64,000 bases of DNA, taken from positions 124,001 through 188,000 of the forward strand of contig JAWLBX010000003.1 of assembly GCA_041687435.1 (NCBI GenBank), read 5' to 3'. Made by a program: the position numbers and the translations under genes. This DNA is from JACKII01 sp041687435. Lineage in GTDB: Bacteria > Pseudomonadota > Alphaproteobacteria > Bin95. The notes beneath the pieces were generated by a model. That model was given only the letters and a program-made list of their open reading frames with translations, did no database searches and had not been told where the DNA came from. Below are positions 17,859 to 28,267 of this stretch, one piece after another (position 1 is the first letter of the stretch; every line of letters starts with the position of its first letter).

Positions 17859-18437
17859 TTACCTTTGCTGGCCTTCGGCGGAAGCGGGTTCGGGCGGGAT
17901 ATCCGGACCGGCTGCCTTTTCAAGCGTCGGCACTTCGCCAAGGCCGCTTTTGGCGCCGGTCAGGTAAATGAGAAACCGGTACAACACCACGATCGTCATC
18001 AGGCCCGTGCCGATCGGCAGGAGGTAGTAGGAAGGCCAGGTGATAAGCTTGGTGCCCTGTTCCATGATGAACGTGCCGGTGTTGTGCGCCCGCAAGGCTT
18101 CTTCCCAGGCCCGGTATGTCAGCGTCCCGTAAATCAGGGCGGAGATCAGGTAGGTCCAGGAATAGATATGTTTTTGGATCCGCATGGGGAAAAATTCGGT
18201 CAAAACCTCGACCGTGATATGCCCGTTGCGGGTTTCCGCCAGCGCCAGCGCCAGAAAGGCGACAACGACCATGTAATAACTGGAAACCATGGCGATGGTG
18301 GCCGGCACCGGCTCGTTCAGCAGGAACTTGCCGGCGACATCAAGGGTGATGTGCACCATCATGAGGGCGACTGCGACCAAGCCAAGCAGGGTCGACAGGT
18401 CAATCGCCCGAGCCAGAAGGCGACCGATTGCTGTCAT
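17859..18437 (-). CDS. dctQ: TRAP transporter small permease (DctQ)
   Basis: A 192-residue four-helix membrane protein of the DctQ family, which bridges receptor and DctM. The helix starting at SSYYMVVVAFLALALAETRNGHITVEVL is the recognisable core (A..R.GHI.VE). The frame continues upstream to 18503, but ATG 18437 has AAGGATCG before it and gives the normal N-terminus. Transcribed with dctM; 172 bases separate it from the nearest receptor gene. Confidence 0.9.
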   Translation of the reverse strand: MTAIGRLLARAIDLSTLLGLVAVALMMVHITLDVAGKFLLNEPVPATIAMVSSYYMVVVAFLALALAETRNGHITVEVLTEFFPMRIQKHIYSWTYLISALIYGTLTYRAWEEALRAHNTGTFIMEQGTKLITWPSYYLLPIGTGLMTIVVLYRFLIYLTGAKSGLGEVPTLEKAAGPDIPPEPASAEGQQR

Positions 18438-18572
18438 GGAGCGATCCTTGTATTTGGTGAATAGGCGAGAATGGTGTCCTGGGCGGACCTGCTGCCAGCG
18501 CAAGGGTGTGGCAAAGGCATAAGCATTCGGGCACCCTCAGGTGACATGCTGCCCAGTGTTGCGCAGGCAGAG

Positions 18573-18600
18573 GCAGGGGCGAACAGACATCTGCCGCCCC
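18573..18600. other. Alternative hairpins between first TRAP receptor gene and dctQ
   Basis: GGGGCG (18576-18581) can pair with CGCCCC (18595-18600), and an overlapping GGCAG/CTGCC pairing is also possible. Lying just after the receptor stop on the minus strand, this could reduce read-through into dctQM so that the receptor is made in excess, a common TRAP pattern. Confidence 0.3.
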
Positions 18601-18609
18601 GGTTTCGCG

Positions 18610-19767
18610 TCATTGCATGCCGTAGGTGTCGATGTCGATCTTGGCGAAGATTTCATCCCAGTACACCTGGGCCAAACCTTCCGGATCGTTTTCCAACCCT
18701 TCGGTCAGGGTTTTCCACTTTTCGACCAATTCCGCCATTTTCTGGATCTTTTCCATGGTGTTGGTCACGCCATAATCCCGCGTGAACTGCTCGCCAATGA
18801 CTTCAAGATCCGCTTTCACGAATTCGTCATACTTTTCCATGATTTCCGGCCCTGGATTGATAACCTCGATCCCCTTGCCGGGGGCGTCTTGCAGGTTCTG
18901 ATTCGAGCCGTCGTAATATTTCCAAGTCAGGTCCGCCTGCGCCCTGGCGGAGCCTTTCAGGAAGACTTCCCGTTGATCCCTGGTCAGGGTTTGCCAGACG
19001 TCTTTGTTCACATTGTTGGTGGCAACCGGATAGACGCCGCCGGGCACACGCAGAGTGATGGCCTTGGTCACATCGAACAGCGACACATTGGTGAGCTCTA
19101 GCGCGGAATTCATTGCGCAGTCGATCACGCCCTGTCCTAATGCCTCGTAAGTATCGTTGGCCGGAAGCGATACCTTGATACCGCCGAAATATTCCGCCCA
19201 GCGGCCAAAATTCGCTGCGCCGGACCGATATTTCTTACCCTTGATATCCTCCACCGTCCTGATCGGCGTCGAGCAGAGCAGGATGTAGGTCGGGCTCGCA
19301 CCGCTGCCGAGATAAATCTGGTTCTGGTGCTCGAACTCTGTCAGGCAGTCGGGGCAGTTGAAGAAGGTGTATTCCATGATGGCGCCGCCCATGGCTGCAC
19401 CGGGACTTTCGACCTGCCGGCCGCTGGTAGACAGCATCGACAGATCGGATGCCAGATTGAAATTTGCATATTCCGCCGGGAAGTAGGGCGGCAGAACGAA
19501 GCCCATATCGGCGATGCCGTCGCGGATGCCAGGCGGCGTTTCCTTGAGGTTCAGCAGCGACATTGGATAGACCCGGATTTTCAGGTCGCTGTGTTCCGCA
19601 ACATAGTCCGCAAGGCGTTGGTGGGCAAAATACTGCGCGCTGCTGGTTGGCAACCCGACCGCGGATTTGAGGGTTTTTGCGGACGCCTGGATTGGCATCG
19701 CAACGGAGATTGCAAGGCCGAGGGCTGCTGCGCCCAGCACGCTTCCGACAATTGGTGGTAGTTTCAT
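18610..19767 (-). CDS. TRAP substrate-binding protein, copy 1 (DctP family)
   Basis: A 385-residue periplasmic receptor. Signal peptide 1-30 ends IQASA before KTLKSAVG. The GKKYRSG segment carries R181 where DctP receptors hold the substrate carboxylate. Most residues match copies 2 and 3. Unusual for the family are conserved cysteines C138-P-D-C141 plus C165 and C217, present in all three copies, which could form disulfides. GAGGAAACG directly precedes ATG 19767. It is the copy closest to dctQM. Ligand unknown; an organic acid is expected from the family. Confidence 0.92.
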   Translation of the reverse strand: MKLPPIVGSVLGAAALGLAISVAMPIQASAKTLKSAVGLPTSSAQYFAHQRLADYVAEHSDLKIRVYPMSLLNLKETPPGIRDGIADMGFVLPPYFPAEYANFNLASDLSMLSTSGRQVESPGAAMGGAIMEYTFFNCPDCLTEFEHQNQIYLGSGASPTYILLCSTPIRTVEDIKGKKYRSGAANFGRWAEYFGGIKVSLPANDTYEALGQGVIDCAMNSALELTNVSLFDVTKAITLRVPGGVYPVATNNVNKDVWQTLTRDQREVFLKGSARAQADLTWKYYDGSNQNLQDAPGKGIEVINPGPEIMEKYDEFVKADLEVIGEQFTRDYGVTNTMEKIQKMAELVEKWKTLTEGLENDPEGLAQVYWDEIFAKIDIDTYGMQ

Positions 19768-19859
19768 CGTTTCCTCTTTGATCGCAGCCCACTCTGGTAA
19801 GTGCGCCGCTCGTTGGTTTGTTATTGACCGGATGGTAGGCCCGGTTTTCTTGTGTCGTC

Positions 19860-19886
19860 AAACCCGTGACGCGGGCCGTCGGGTTT
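19860..19886. terminator. Hairpin between receptor copies 1 and 2
   Basis: AAACCCG and CGGGTTT separated by 13 bases, 21 bases past the end of receptor copy 2 on the minus strand. No T-run. It suggests copy 1 and copy 2 are not simply one continuous message. Confidence 0.4.
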
Positions 19887-19907
19887 CACAGGCGGGGAAA
19901 TTTGCGC

Positions 19908-21065
19908 CTATTCCATGCCATAGGTCTCTGGATCTATCTTTGCATAAATCTCATTCCAATATATTTTGGCGAGACCTTCAGCATCGTCCTCCAGACCTTC
20001 CGTCAGCGTTTTCCATTTTTCGACCAATTCGGACATTTTTGCGATTTTTTGATCGGTGTTTTGGACACCGTAATCGCGCGTGAATTGCTCGCTGATGAGC
20101 GTCAGATCAGCTTCGACGAATTTCTGATACCGATCCATGATATCCGGCCCGGGCTCGATAACATCGATGCCTTTTCCGGGAGCATCCGCAAGGTTCTGCT
20201 TGGAACCTGCATAATATTTCCAGGTGAGATCGGCCTGGGCTTTGGCAGAGCCTCTCAGGAACACTTTGCGTTCATCCGCGGTCAGGCTGCGCCAAACGGA
20301 GAGGCTCAGGTTGTTGGTTGCAACCGGGTAGACGCCGCCAGGGACACGGCGGGTGATTGCCTTCGTGACATCGTAGAATGACGAATTCGTCAGTTCGAGT
20401 GCGGACGTCATGGTGCAATCGATGACCCCCTGTCCCATCGCCTCGTACGTGTCGTTATGGGGCATGGAGACCTTGATGCCGTTGAAATATTCGGCCCACC
20501 GTCCAAAATTGGCTGCACCGGACCGGAATTTTTTGCCTTTCAGGTCTTCCACTGTGCGCAGCGGTGTGGTGCAGAGCAATATGTAGGTGGGGCTGGCACC
20601 GGATCCGAGATAGACTTGGTTCTGGTGTTCGAATTCGTCGATGCATTCCGGGCAATGGAAAAATGTGTAGTCCATGATGGCGCCGGCCATGGCAGCGCCC
20701 GGGCTTTCGACTTTCCGTCCGCTGGTGGACAGCATGGAAAGGTCCGCTGCCAGATTGAAGTTGGCGTATTCCGCAGGGAAATACTGGGGCAGAACGAAGC
20801 CCATATCGGCGATGCCATCACGAATACCGGGCGGGGTTTCCTTCAGGTTCAGCAGCGACATTGAGTAGACTTTGATTTTCAAGCCACTGTTTTCGGCCAC
20901 GTAATCCGCCAACCGCTGGTGAGCGTAATACTGAGCACTGCTGGTGGGCAGGCCAACCGCGGATTTCAGCGTTCGTGCCGAAGCATCGGGGATCGCGAAA
21001 GCAGCCATCGCAAAGCCGACGGCGGCCGCGCCGAGTACGTGCTTCAATATTCGGGTGCGTGGCAT
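19908..21065 (-). CDS. TRAP substrate-binding protein, copy 2 (DctP family)
   Basis: A 385-residue receptor nearly the same as copy 1 along its whole length, down to NLKETPPGIRDGIADMGFVL and SGAANFGRWAEYF. The signal peptide ends DASA before RTLKSAVG. The CPEC motif and the later cysteines (LLCTTP, DCTMTS) are kept. ATG 21065 is preceded by GGAGGAAACG, the same leader sequence as copy 1, showing that the duplication included the ribosome-binding site; the frame upstream to 21170 is not family-like. Even, full-length conservation suggests all copies are in use. Confidence 0.92.
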   Translation of the reverse strand: MPRTRILKHVLGAAAVGFAMAAFAIPDASARTLKSAVGLPTSSAQYYAHQRLADYVAENSGLKIKVYSMSLLNLKETPPGIRDGIADMGFVLPQYFPAEYANFNLAADLSMLSTSGRKVESPGAAMAGAIMDYTFFHCPECIDEFEHQNQVYLGSGASPTYILLCTTPLRTVEDLKGKKFRSGAANFGRWAEYFNGIKVSMPHNDTYEAMGQGVIDCTMTSALELTNSSFYDVTKAITRRVPGGVYPVATNNLSLSVWRSLTADERKVFLRGSAKAQADLTWKYYAGSKQNLADAPGKGIDVIEPGPDIMDRYQKFVEADLTLISEQFTRDYGVQNTDQKIAKMSELVEKWKTLTEGLEDDAEGLAKIYWNEIYAKIDPETYGME

Positions 21066-21084
21066 CGTTTCCTCCGTGGCCGCG

Positions 21085-21100
21085 GCCGGTGCACACCGGC
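21085..21100. promoter_or_regulatory. 16-bp palindrome upstream of receptor copy 2
   Basis: GCCGGTG-CA-CACCGGC ends 36 bases from ATG 21065, upstream on the minus strand. It is short-looped and near the ribosome site, so an operator is more likely than a terminator. A second palindrome, ATGGC-GT-GCCAT, lies at 21261-21272 in the same intergenic space. Confidence 0.35.
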
Positions 21101-21297
21101 GGGCAGCCCTATCGTTAACGCTCCCCTGGGTGGTGGTAGCCGGCCCACCGATACGCGGTGCCAACGGCAATGTTTTCCCTTATCACGTGCCGCTTTTTCG
21201 GGGGTGGCTTTCGCTTCGCGCTCACTCCAATCAGCCGCTACCTGCCGCTGACAAGCCGGTATGGCGTGCCATGCGGCGGGCAGGGGGGCTGCTTTTG

Positions 21298-22458
21298 TCA
21301 GTTCATGCCATAGGTTTCAGGATCGATCTTGGAATAGATCTCATCCCAATAGAGTTGGCCGAGACGTTCCGGGTCGTCCGCCATGCCGGCCGTCAGCGGT
21401 TTCCATTTCTCGATCAGCTTCCGCATGATTTCGATTTTCGGCGCGGCATCGCTGACGCCATAGTCGCGTTCGTACTGTTCGGCCGTTGTGGCCATGTCTT
21501 GTTTGACGAAGGCTTCCGACGCCGCGACGATGTCAGGCGAGGCCTCGATGATCTCGATCCCTTTCGACGGCGCAGCTTCCAGGTTGGCCTTTGCGTCGGC
21601 ATAGAACTTCCAGGTGAAGTCAGCTTGGGCGAAGGCGGAGCCTTTGATCATCGTCGCGCGCTGCTCCGTGGTCAGGCTACGCCAGACCCTGGTGTTCACG
21701 TTGTTGGTTGCTACGCCAGCAAAGACTCCGCCGGGGATGCCGGTGGTGACAGCCTTGGTCACGTCAAACAGGGAGAAATTGCTGAGCTCGGTTGCCGACA
21801 TCATGGCGCAATCGACAACACCTTGCCCCATGGCTTCGTAAACATCATTGGCGGGCAGAGATACCGCAACGCCACCAAAGTATTCCGCCCAACGGGCGAA
21901 GTTGTTGGCTGCAGAACGGAATTTCTTCCCTTTCAGGTCGTCCAGGGTCCGGATGGGCTGCGAGCACAGCATCACGTAATCAGGTGTGGAGCCGCCGCCG
22001 AGGTAGATCTGACCCTGCTGTTCGAACTCTGTCAGGCAATCAGGGCAGTTGAAGAAAGCGTATTCCATCAATGCGCCGGCCATCGCTGCGCCGGGGCTTT
22101 CAAGCGCTTCGCCACTGGTGACCAGCATGGTGGTATCGGCAGCCAGATTGTAGTTCGCATACTCTGCCGGGAAATAGGGCGGGAGCACGAAACCCATTTC
22201 GGTAATGCCGTCACGAATTCCCGGCGGGGTCTCCTTCAGGTTGAGTAGCGACAGCGCGAAGACCTTGATCTTCAGGTCACTGTTTTCCTCGACGTATTTC
22301 GCAAAGCGGTTATGGGTATACACTTGCACGCTGCTGGTGGCTGTGCCGACCGCTGATTTCAGGGTTCGCGCCGATGCGCCCGTCGTAGCAGTTGCCGCCA
22401 GGGCGGTGCTCAGCACGGCTGCGGCAAGGGCAGAGCCCATCATTGGGAACTTTCGCAT
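21298..22458 (-). CDS. TRAP substrate-binding protein, copy 3 (DctP family)
   Basis: A 386-residue receptor and the most divergent of the three (for example TATSSVQVYTHNRFAKYV where copies 1 and 2 share LPTSSAQY-AHQRLADYV). It keeps the NLKETPPGIRDGI core, the CPDC motif, LCSQP and DCAMMS cysteines and the FRSAANNFARWAEYFGG segment. The signal peptide ends GASA before RTLKSAVG. GTG 22476 is in frame, but ATG 22458 is chosen because AGGAGG precedes it by 5-6 bases. First gene of the minus-strand TRAP locus, divergent from the unknown gene at 22722. Confidence 0.92.
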   Translation of the reverse strand: MRKFPMMGSALAAAVLSTALAATATTGASARTLKSAVGTATSSVQVYTHNRFAKYVEENSDLKIKVFALSLLNLKETPPGIRDGITEMGFVLPPYFPAEYANYNLAADTTMLVTSGEALESPGAAMAGALMEYAFFNCPDCLTEFEQQGQIYLGGGSTPDYVMLCSQPIRTLDDLKGKKFRSAANNFARWAEYFGGVAVSLPANDVYEAMGQGVVDCAMMSATELSNFSLFDVTKAVTTGIPGGVFAGVATNNVNTRVWRSLTTEQRATMIKGSAFAQADFTWKFYADAKANLEAAPSKGIEIIEASPDIVAASEAFVKQDMATTAEQYERDYGVSDAAPKIEIMRKLIEKWKPLTAGMADDPERLGQLYWDEIYSKIDPETYGMN

Positions 22459-22475
22459 CCATTCCTCCTCATTCA

Positions 22476-22493
22476 CATGCGATTGTGCGCATG
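22476..22493. promoter_or_regulatory. Inverted repeat in the divergent control region of receptor copy 3
   Basis: CATGCG-ATTGTG-CGCATG lies directly before the copy 3 gene. A TATAAC (minus strand, 22508-22513) and TATACT (plus strand, 22510-22515) sit beside it and are candidate -10 boxes for divergent transcription, without clear -35 partners. The repeat could be an operator controlling the locus. Confidence 0.35.
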
Positions 22494-22721
22494 CCGATTT
22501 CGTTTGCGTTATACTAAAGTTGCTTATCCGCCTTTGCCGTGATCGTCAAACCGGAATTCGGGCAGCTCGCGTCCGGGCTGGGGGGCGGCGGGTACCTATT
22601 GTCTTTACCTTGGCGCTATGCACCGGCATTGTGCGCTTACTCTACCTGTTGCCTGCACGGTGGCTTGTTCTATGCTGCCGCGCGTTTGCACGCTTGAAAC
22701 ATACGACGGAAGACCGACCAC

Positions 22722-24092
22722 ATGATCGACTTGATGAAAATCGCGCGTACCGAAGCGGAAGGCGGCGACCTGTTCGGCGAGTTGGAGAAAATCCACCGGC
22801 CGACCGACCTGCGCCCCACGGGTCACCCCGAGGCTGTCATTTGGGAAGGCGGCAACTTTGCCGGCGAGATTCAGCCGGTTGCGCACTCGCTGACCGACGC
22901 CTACGCCCTGCTCGGCACCATCGCCGCGATCGACATCTTGGGTCTGCCGTATTACGCGGTGCCGATGTGGTCCCAGTATCGCCATGACAAGAAGCTGGCG
23001 CCGCTCAGCTGGTTCGGCAACATGCCGGTGACCTCGATCAAATGGTCCACCGCAGGCGATGCCTATGTCGACGATGGCAAGGGCAACAAGGTTGTCGTGA
23101 TGGGCAAGTCCGGCAACGCGCCGTTGCGCACCCAGGCCGGCGTCTATTGCAACGTGCGCCCCTACGGCCCGATCACGGCCGTCCGCTGCATGCCCTGCCT
23201 GCCGTACAGCCAGGACCGCGCGGCGTTCAACGTCGATCCGAAGACCGGCATTGTCCATTCGGAGATGAACACCCCCGGCGTGCAGATGGCCTATGCCAAC
23301 CGCCTGTTCCTGAAGATGGTGCACGAAACCGGCCGCATCGGCCGTGTCGCGATGAAGCCGACTCAGGCGATGGAAGACGGCATCAATGCCGGCCTGCATT
23401 CCTGGATGCTGCAGGGCACCAAGTTCAAGGTCGGCCGCAAGTACGCGGTGGACCCGTATGAGGAGCACAAGGAGCGGATCGATGCCATCGTCAAACTGCT
23501 TCCGGCGGACTTCAAGGATGGCATGGAGAACTGGGGCGGCCAGATCGAGCAGCACATCTCCGACACCAACTACGGCATCTTGATCTGGGATCTGATCGAG
23601 CAACGCGACGCCATCGTATTCGCGACCGACCTGGACGGCGACCGCCTGACCGACTTGATGGCGGATATCTCCGATCCGCTGCGCGCCTTCGGCCAGCGTG
23701 TGCTGGATTTTGCCGGTGCCAAGGGGGACATGCGCAAGATGTGGTATGACATGGGCTACACCACCGGCAACGGCCGCGACATGACCAGCGTCATGCACCG
23801 CATGAGCGGCCCGCCGATCCACGAGCAGACCCTCGGTTCGGCCGATGCCATGCTGCTGCGTCTGCTGGACGGCGACGAGTCCATGGGCGGCACCAAGCAG
23901 CCGTATGACCCGCGCATCCACTTCGTCCTGATCCGGGATGCCTATCTGGATGCCAACCCGGGCAACGAGAAGGTCAAGCAGTTCCTCGACGACGCGCTGG
24001 CCAAGTTTGATGAGGTTTATGGCGGCGAGCGCCCGGGCTTCCTGGAGGGCTACAAGAAGCTGAAAGAGGTGATCAAGCCGTGGGGCGCATAA
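22722..24092 (+). CDS. Conserved-looking protein of unknown function, 456 residues
   Basis: I do not recognise this protein. It is clearly coding: GGAAG before ATG 22722, strong G/C third-position bias, balanced composition with many Trp, Tyr and Met, and a terminator hairpin after the stop. It has no signal peptide or membrane segment, so it should be a soluble cytoplasmic protein. Visible landmarks: GHPEAVIWEGGNFAGE near residue 34-49, cysteines C143, C156 and C159 (RCMPCLPYS), and a C-terminal half rich in Asp, Met and His. A long open frame on the opposite strand has the Arg/His/Ala-rich look of antisense and is rejected. It diverges from the three-receptor TRAP locus, so it may metabolise the imported compound; that is inference. 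Confidence 0.85.
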   Translation: MIDLMKIARTEAEGGDLFGELEKIHRPTDLRPTGHPEAVIWEGGNFAGEIQPVAHSLTDAYALLGTIAAIDILGLPYYAVPMWSQYRHDKKLAPLSWFGNMPVTSIKWSTAGDAYVDDGKGNKVVVMGKSGNAPLRTQAGVYCNVRPYGPITAVRCMPCLPYSQDRAAFNVDPKTGIVHSEMNTPGVQMAYANRLFLKMVHETGRIGRVAMKPTQAMEDGINAGLHSWMLQGTKFKVGRKYAVDPYEEHKERIDAIVKLLPADFKDGMENWGGQIEQHISDTNYGILIWDLIEQRDAIVFATDLDGDRLTDLMADISDPLRAFGQRVLDFAGAKGDMRKMWYDMGYTTGNGRDMTSVMHRMSGPPIHEQTLGSADAMLLRLLDGDESMGGTKQPYDPRIHFVLIRDAYLDANPGNEKVKQFLDDALAKFDEVYGGERPGFLEGYKKLKEVIKPWGA

Positions 24093-24125
24093 GCGTTCGG
24101 GCTTCGGTTTGAAGCGAAAAGAGAA

Positions 24126-24161
24126 GGGCGGTTTCCGGCACCGGGAGCCGCCCATTTCTTT
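24126..24161 (+). terminator. Rho-independent terminator of the unknown gene
   Basis: GGGCGG...CCGCCC with an inner stem completed by TTTCCGG/CCGGGAG (two wobble pairs), a two-base loop, then ATTTCTTT. It lies 33 bases after the stop of the 456-residue protein. Confidence 0.75.
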
Positions 24162-24297
24162 GGCGGGTACGGCGCAGGCCGTCGCAAATGGTGGCCGCTT
24201 GTCGTTACGGCAGCTGTTTGGCATTGAGAGATTCAAACCCGATGCCGGGTCGATGTTTTGCACCCACCGGGAAAAGCGCCTTCGTTGCCAGAGCCTG

Positions 24298-25533
24298 CTA
24301 TAACTCCACGTCGCCCTTGAACAGGCGCTGGGCGATCGTGCGGGCCAGGATTTCGTTGGTGCCGTCGGCGACGTTGGCCTGGCGCACACGGGCATAGGCC
24401 TCGTGCAGGCCGAGTTCATTGGTGAAGCCCATGGCGCCATGAGTCTGGATTGCCTGGTCGATGGCGCGGGCGGCGACCTGCACCGAATAGGCCTTGGCCA
24501 TCGAAAGCTCCTTGATCGCCCGCTCGCCGCGGTCCAGCAGCAAGGCAACGTTCAGGCCCATCAGGTGGGCGGCGTGCACCTCCGTCGCCGCGTTGGCGAG
24601 CGGAAAGCTGACGCCCTGGTATTCGCTAATGGCATTGCCGAAGGCTTGGCGCTGCTGCGCGTACCCGATCGCCATTTCCAAGGCCCAGCGGGCGAGGCCG
24701 ACGGCGCGGGCGGAGTTGTAAATCCGACCCATGGATACGCCAAGCAGGCCAATCCTGAAGCCGTCGTGCAGGGTGCCGACCAATTGCCAGGGCTCCACTT
24801 CGACCTCGTCGAAGACGGTGATGCCCTCATAGCCGCCTATATGGCCGTGCATGCGAATGATGCTCTCCACCTGGATACCGGGGGCTGAGGTGGGAACGAG
24901 GAAGGCGCTGATGCCGCCCTGCTTCTTCGCCGCCCGCGCCGGGTCGGTCTGGGCAAAGACGATGCAATAGTCGGCAATGGGGATGTGCGTGGTCCAGATC
25001 TTGCGGCCGCTGATCTTCCAGCCCCTGCCGGTTTCCACGGCGCGGGTTTGGAGCATGGCTGCGTCCGAGCCGGCCCCGGGTTCCGACATGCCGAAGCAGA
25101 GCATGGTCTCGCCCGCCATCATGCCGGGCAGAATACGCTCCCGCGCCGCGTCCGTGATGGCGGTCAGCACGGCGCTCGGGCCGAACGCCCAGTGCGAGAT
25201 GACGAAATCGCAAAGCCAGTTGTGCGGGCCGCAGAGACGATAGACCTGCTCGATCAGGGTATAATAGGCAATCATGCCAAGGCCGGCGCCGCCGAGCGAT
25301 TCGGGCACCGAGACGTTGAAAAACCCCGCCTTGGCCGAGGCTTGCCGAACGGCACGAATGTGCGTTATGGCCTCGTCGGTCAGGCGCCCATCCAGGCGGA
25401 ACGTGTTGCGTGGATCATTCAGCAGTTCGTGGTGCTTTTCGTGCCGCGCGATGACCTCCGCCCGGCAAAAGGCTTCTACGGAGCGGGCAATTTGCTGGAG
25501 ATCTTCGGGAATGTCGAAGGCGATGGTGGCCAT
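24298..25533 (-). CDS. Acyl-CoA dehydrogenase (ACAD10/11-like)
   Basis: A 411-residue FAD flavoprotein that oxidises acyl-CoA to enoyl-CoA. Seen: the FAD signature FGMSEPGAGSDAAML, W-KISGRKIWTTH, and the C-terminal QTHGAMGFTNEL. Where medium-chain enzymes have catalytic Glu in YEGT, this one has Asp in NVADGTNEI, as in ACAD10/11-like enzymes, so it should still be active, probably on branched or hydroxylated acyl-CoA. The frame runs to 25572; ATG 25533 with AGGA upstream is preferred. It follows the Yej transporter genes on the same strand, 78 bases behind. Confidence 0.9.
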   Translation of the reverse strand: MATIAFDIPEDLQQIARSVEAFCRAEVIARHEKHHELLNDPRNTFRLDGRLTDEAITHIRAVRQASAKAGFFNVSVPESLGGAGLGMIAYYTLIEQVYRLCGPHNWLCDFVISHWAFGPSAVLTAITDAARERILPGMMAGETMLCFGMSEPGAGSDAAMLQTRAVETGRGWKISGRKIWTTHIPIADYCIVFAQTDPARAAKKQGGISAFLVPTSAPGIQVESIIRMHGHIGGYEGITVFDEVEVEPWQLVGTLHDGFRIGLLGVSMGRIYNSARAVGLARWALEMAIGYAQQRQAFGNAISEYQGVSFPLANAATEVHAAHLMGLNVALLLDRGERAIKELSMAKAYSVQVAARAIDQAIQTHGAMGFTNELGLHEAYARVRQANVADGTNEILARTIAQRLFKGDVEL

Positions 25534-25611
25534 GGCGTGCGGTCCTGCCCTGAGTGGTTGGTGTGTTGGCACCGATGCTAGGGCGCGGCCGATGGGTTGT
25601 CATCCACCCGG

Positions 25612-27236
<1,625 letters not shown>

Positions 27237-27240
<4 letters not shown>

Positions 27241-28262
27241 AGACTGACCTTCCGCGGATCGAAGGCATCGCGCACGGCCTCGCCAACGAACACCAGCAGC
27301 GACAGCAGAACGGCAATGGTGAAAAAGCCCGTAAGTCCCAGCCAAGGCGCTTGCAGGTTGGCCTTGCCTTGCGCCAGGAGTGCGCCGAGCGAGGGGGAGC
27401 CGGGCGGCAGGCCAAAGCCCAGATAATCCAGACCGGTCAGGCTGGTAATACCGCCCAGCAGCGAAAAGGGCAGGAAGGTCAGGGTCGCCACCATGGCATT
27501 CGGCAGGACGTGGCGGAAGATGATGGTCAGGTCGTTAACCCCCAGGGCGCGCGCGGCGCGGACATAGTCGAAATTCCGGGCGCGCAGAAACTCCGCCCGC
27601 ACCACGCCGACAAACCCGATCCAACCGAACAGCAACAGCAGAATCAGGATGGTGAAAAAGCCTGGGACGATAACGCTCGCCATGATGATGAGGATGTAGA
27701 GCGTCGGCAGGCCCGACCAGATCTCGATGAAGCGCTGGAACAGCAGATCGAACCAGCCGCCATAGAAGCCTTGCAGCGCACCGGCGGAAACGCCGATCAA
27801 TGCGCTAAGGCCGGTCAATGTCAGCCCAAAAATGACGGAAATGCGAAAGCCGTACACCAGCCCGGCCAGCACATCGCGTGCCTGGTCGTCGGTGCCGAGC
27901 CAATGCGTGCCATCCGGTGGCGAGGGGGCGGGCTGAGGCAAATCCCACGCGACGGTGTCGTAGCTGAACGGGATCAGCGGCCAGAGCATCCAGCCTTTGT
28001 CTTCGATTTTCGCCTTCACATATGGATCGCGGTAATCGGCTTCGGTCGGGAATTCGCCACCGAAAGCGGTTTCCGGATAGGCTTGCAGCACCGGGACATA
28101 AGCACCGCCGTCGTACCAGACCAGGAACGGCTTATCGTTTGCCAGGAACTCCGCAAACAGGGTGAGCAGGAACAGAACGAGGAATACCCAAAGCGCCCAG
28201 TAGCCACGGCGGTTTGCCCTGAAATTGGCTAGGCGGCGTTGGGTGAGGGGCGAGAGTGCCAT
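27237..28262 (-). CDS. yejE: Peptide ABC transporter permease (YejE-like)
   Basis: A 341-residue inner-membrane permease. One N-terminal helix (WALWVFLVLFLLTLFAEFLAN) is followed by a periplasmic stretch with the YejE-typical PEPDAFGGEF-like and SYDTVAWDLPQPAPSPP segments, then the GTDDQARDVLAGLVYGFRISV opening of the transmembrane domain. The EAA loop reads RAARALGVNDLTIIFRHVLPN. It overlaps yejF by 4 bases and follows yejB after 5. Confidence 0.93.
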
Positions 28263-28267
28263 GCGGG

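Noticed and set aside
22605..24548. Long open frame (647 codons) on the minus strand opposite the unknown 456-residue gene
   Set aside because: Composition is Arg/His/Ala/Val-rich with no motif, typical of antisense to GC-rich coding DNA. The plus-strand frame has a ribosome site, balanced composition and a terminator.
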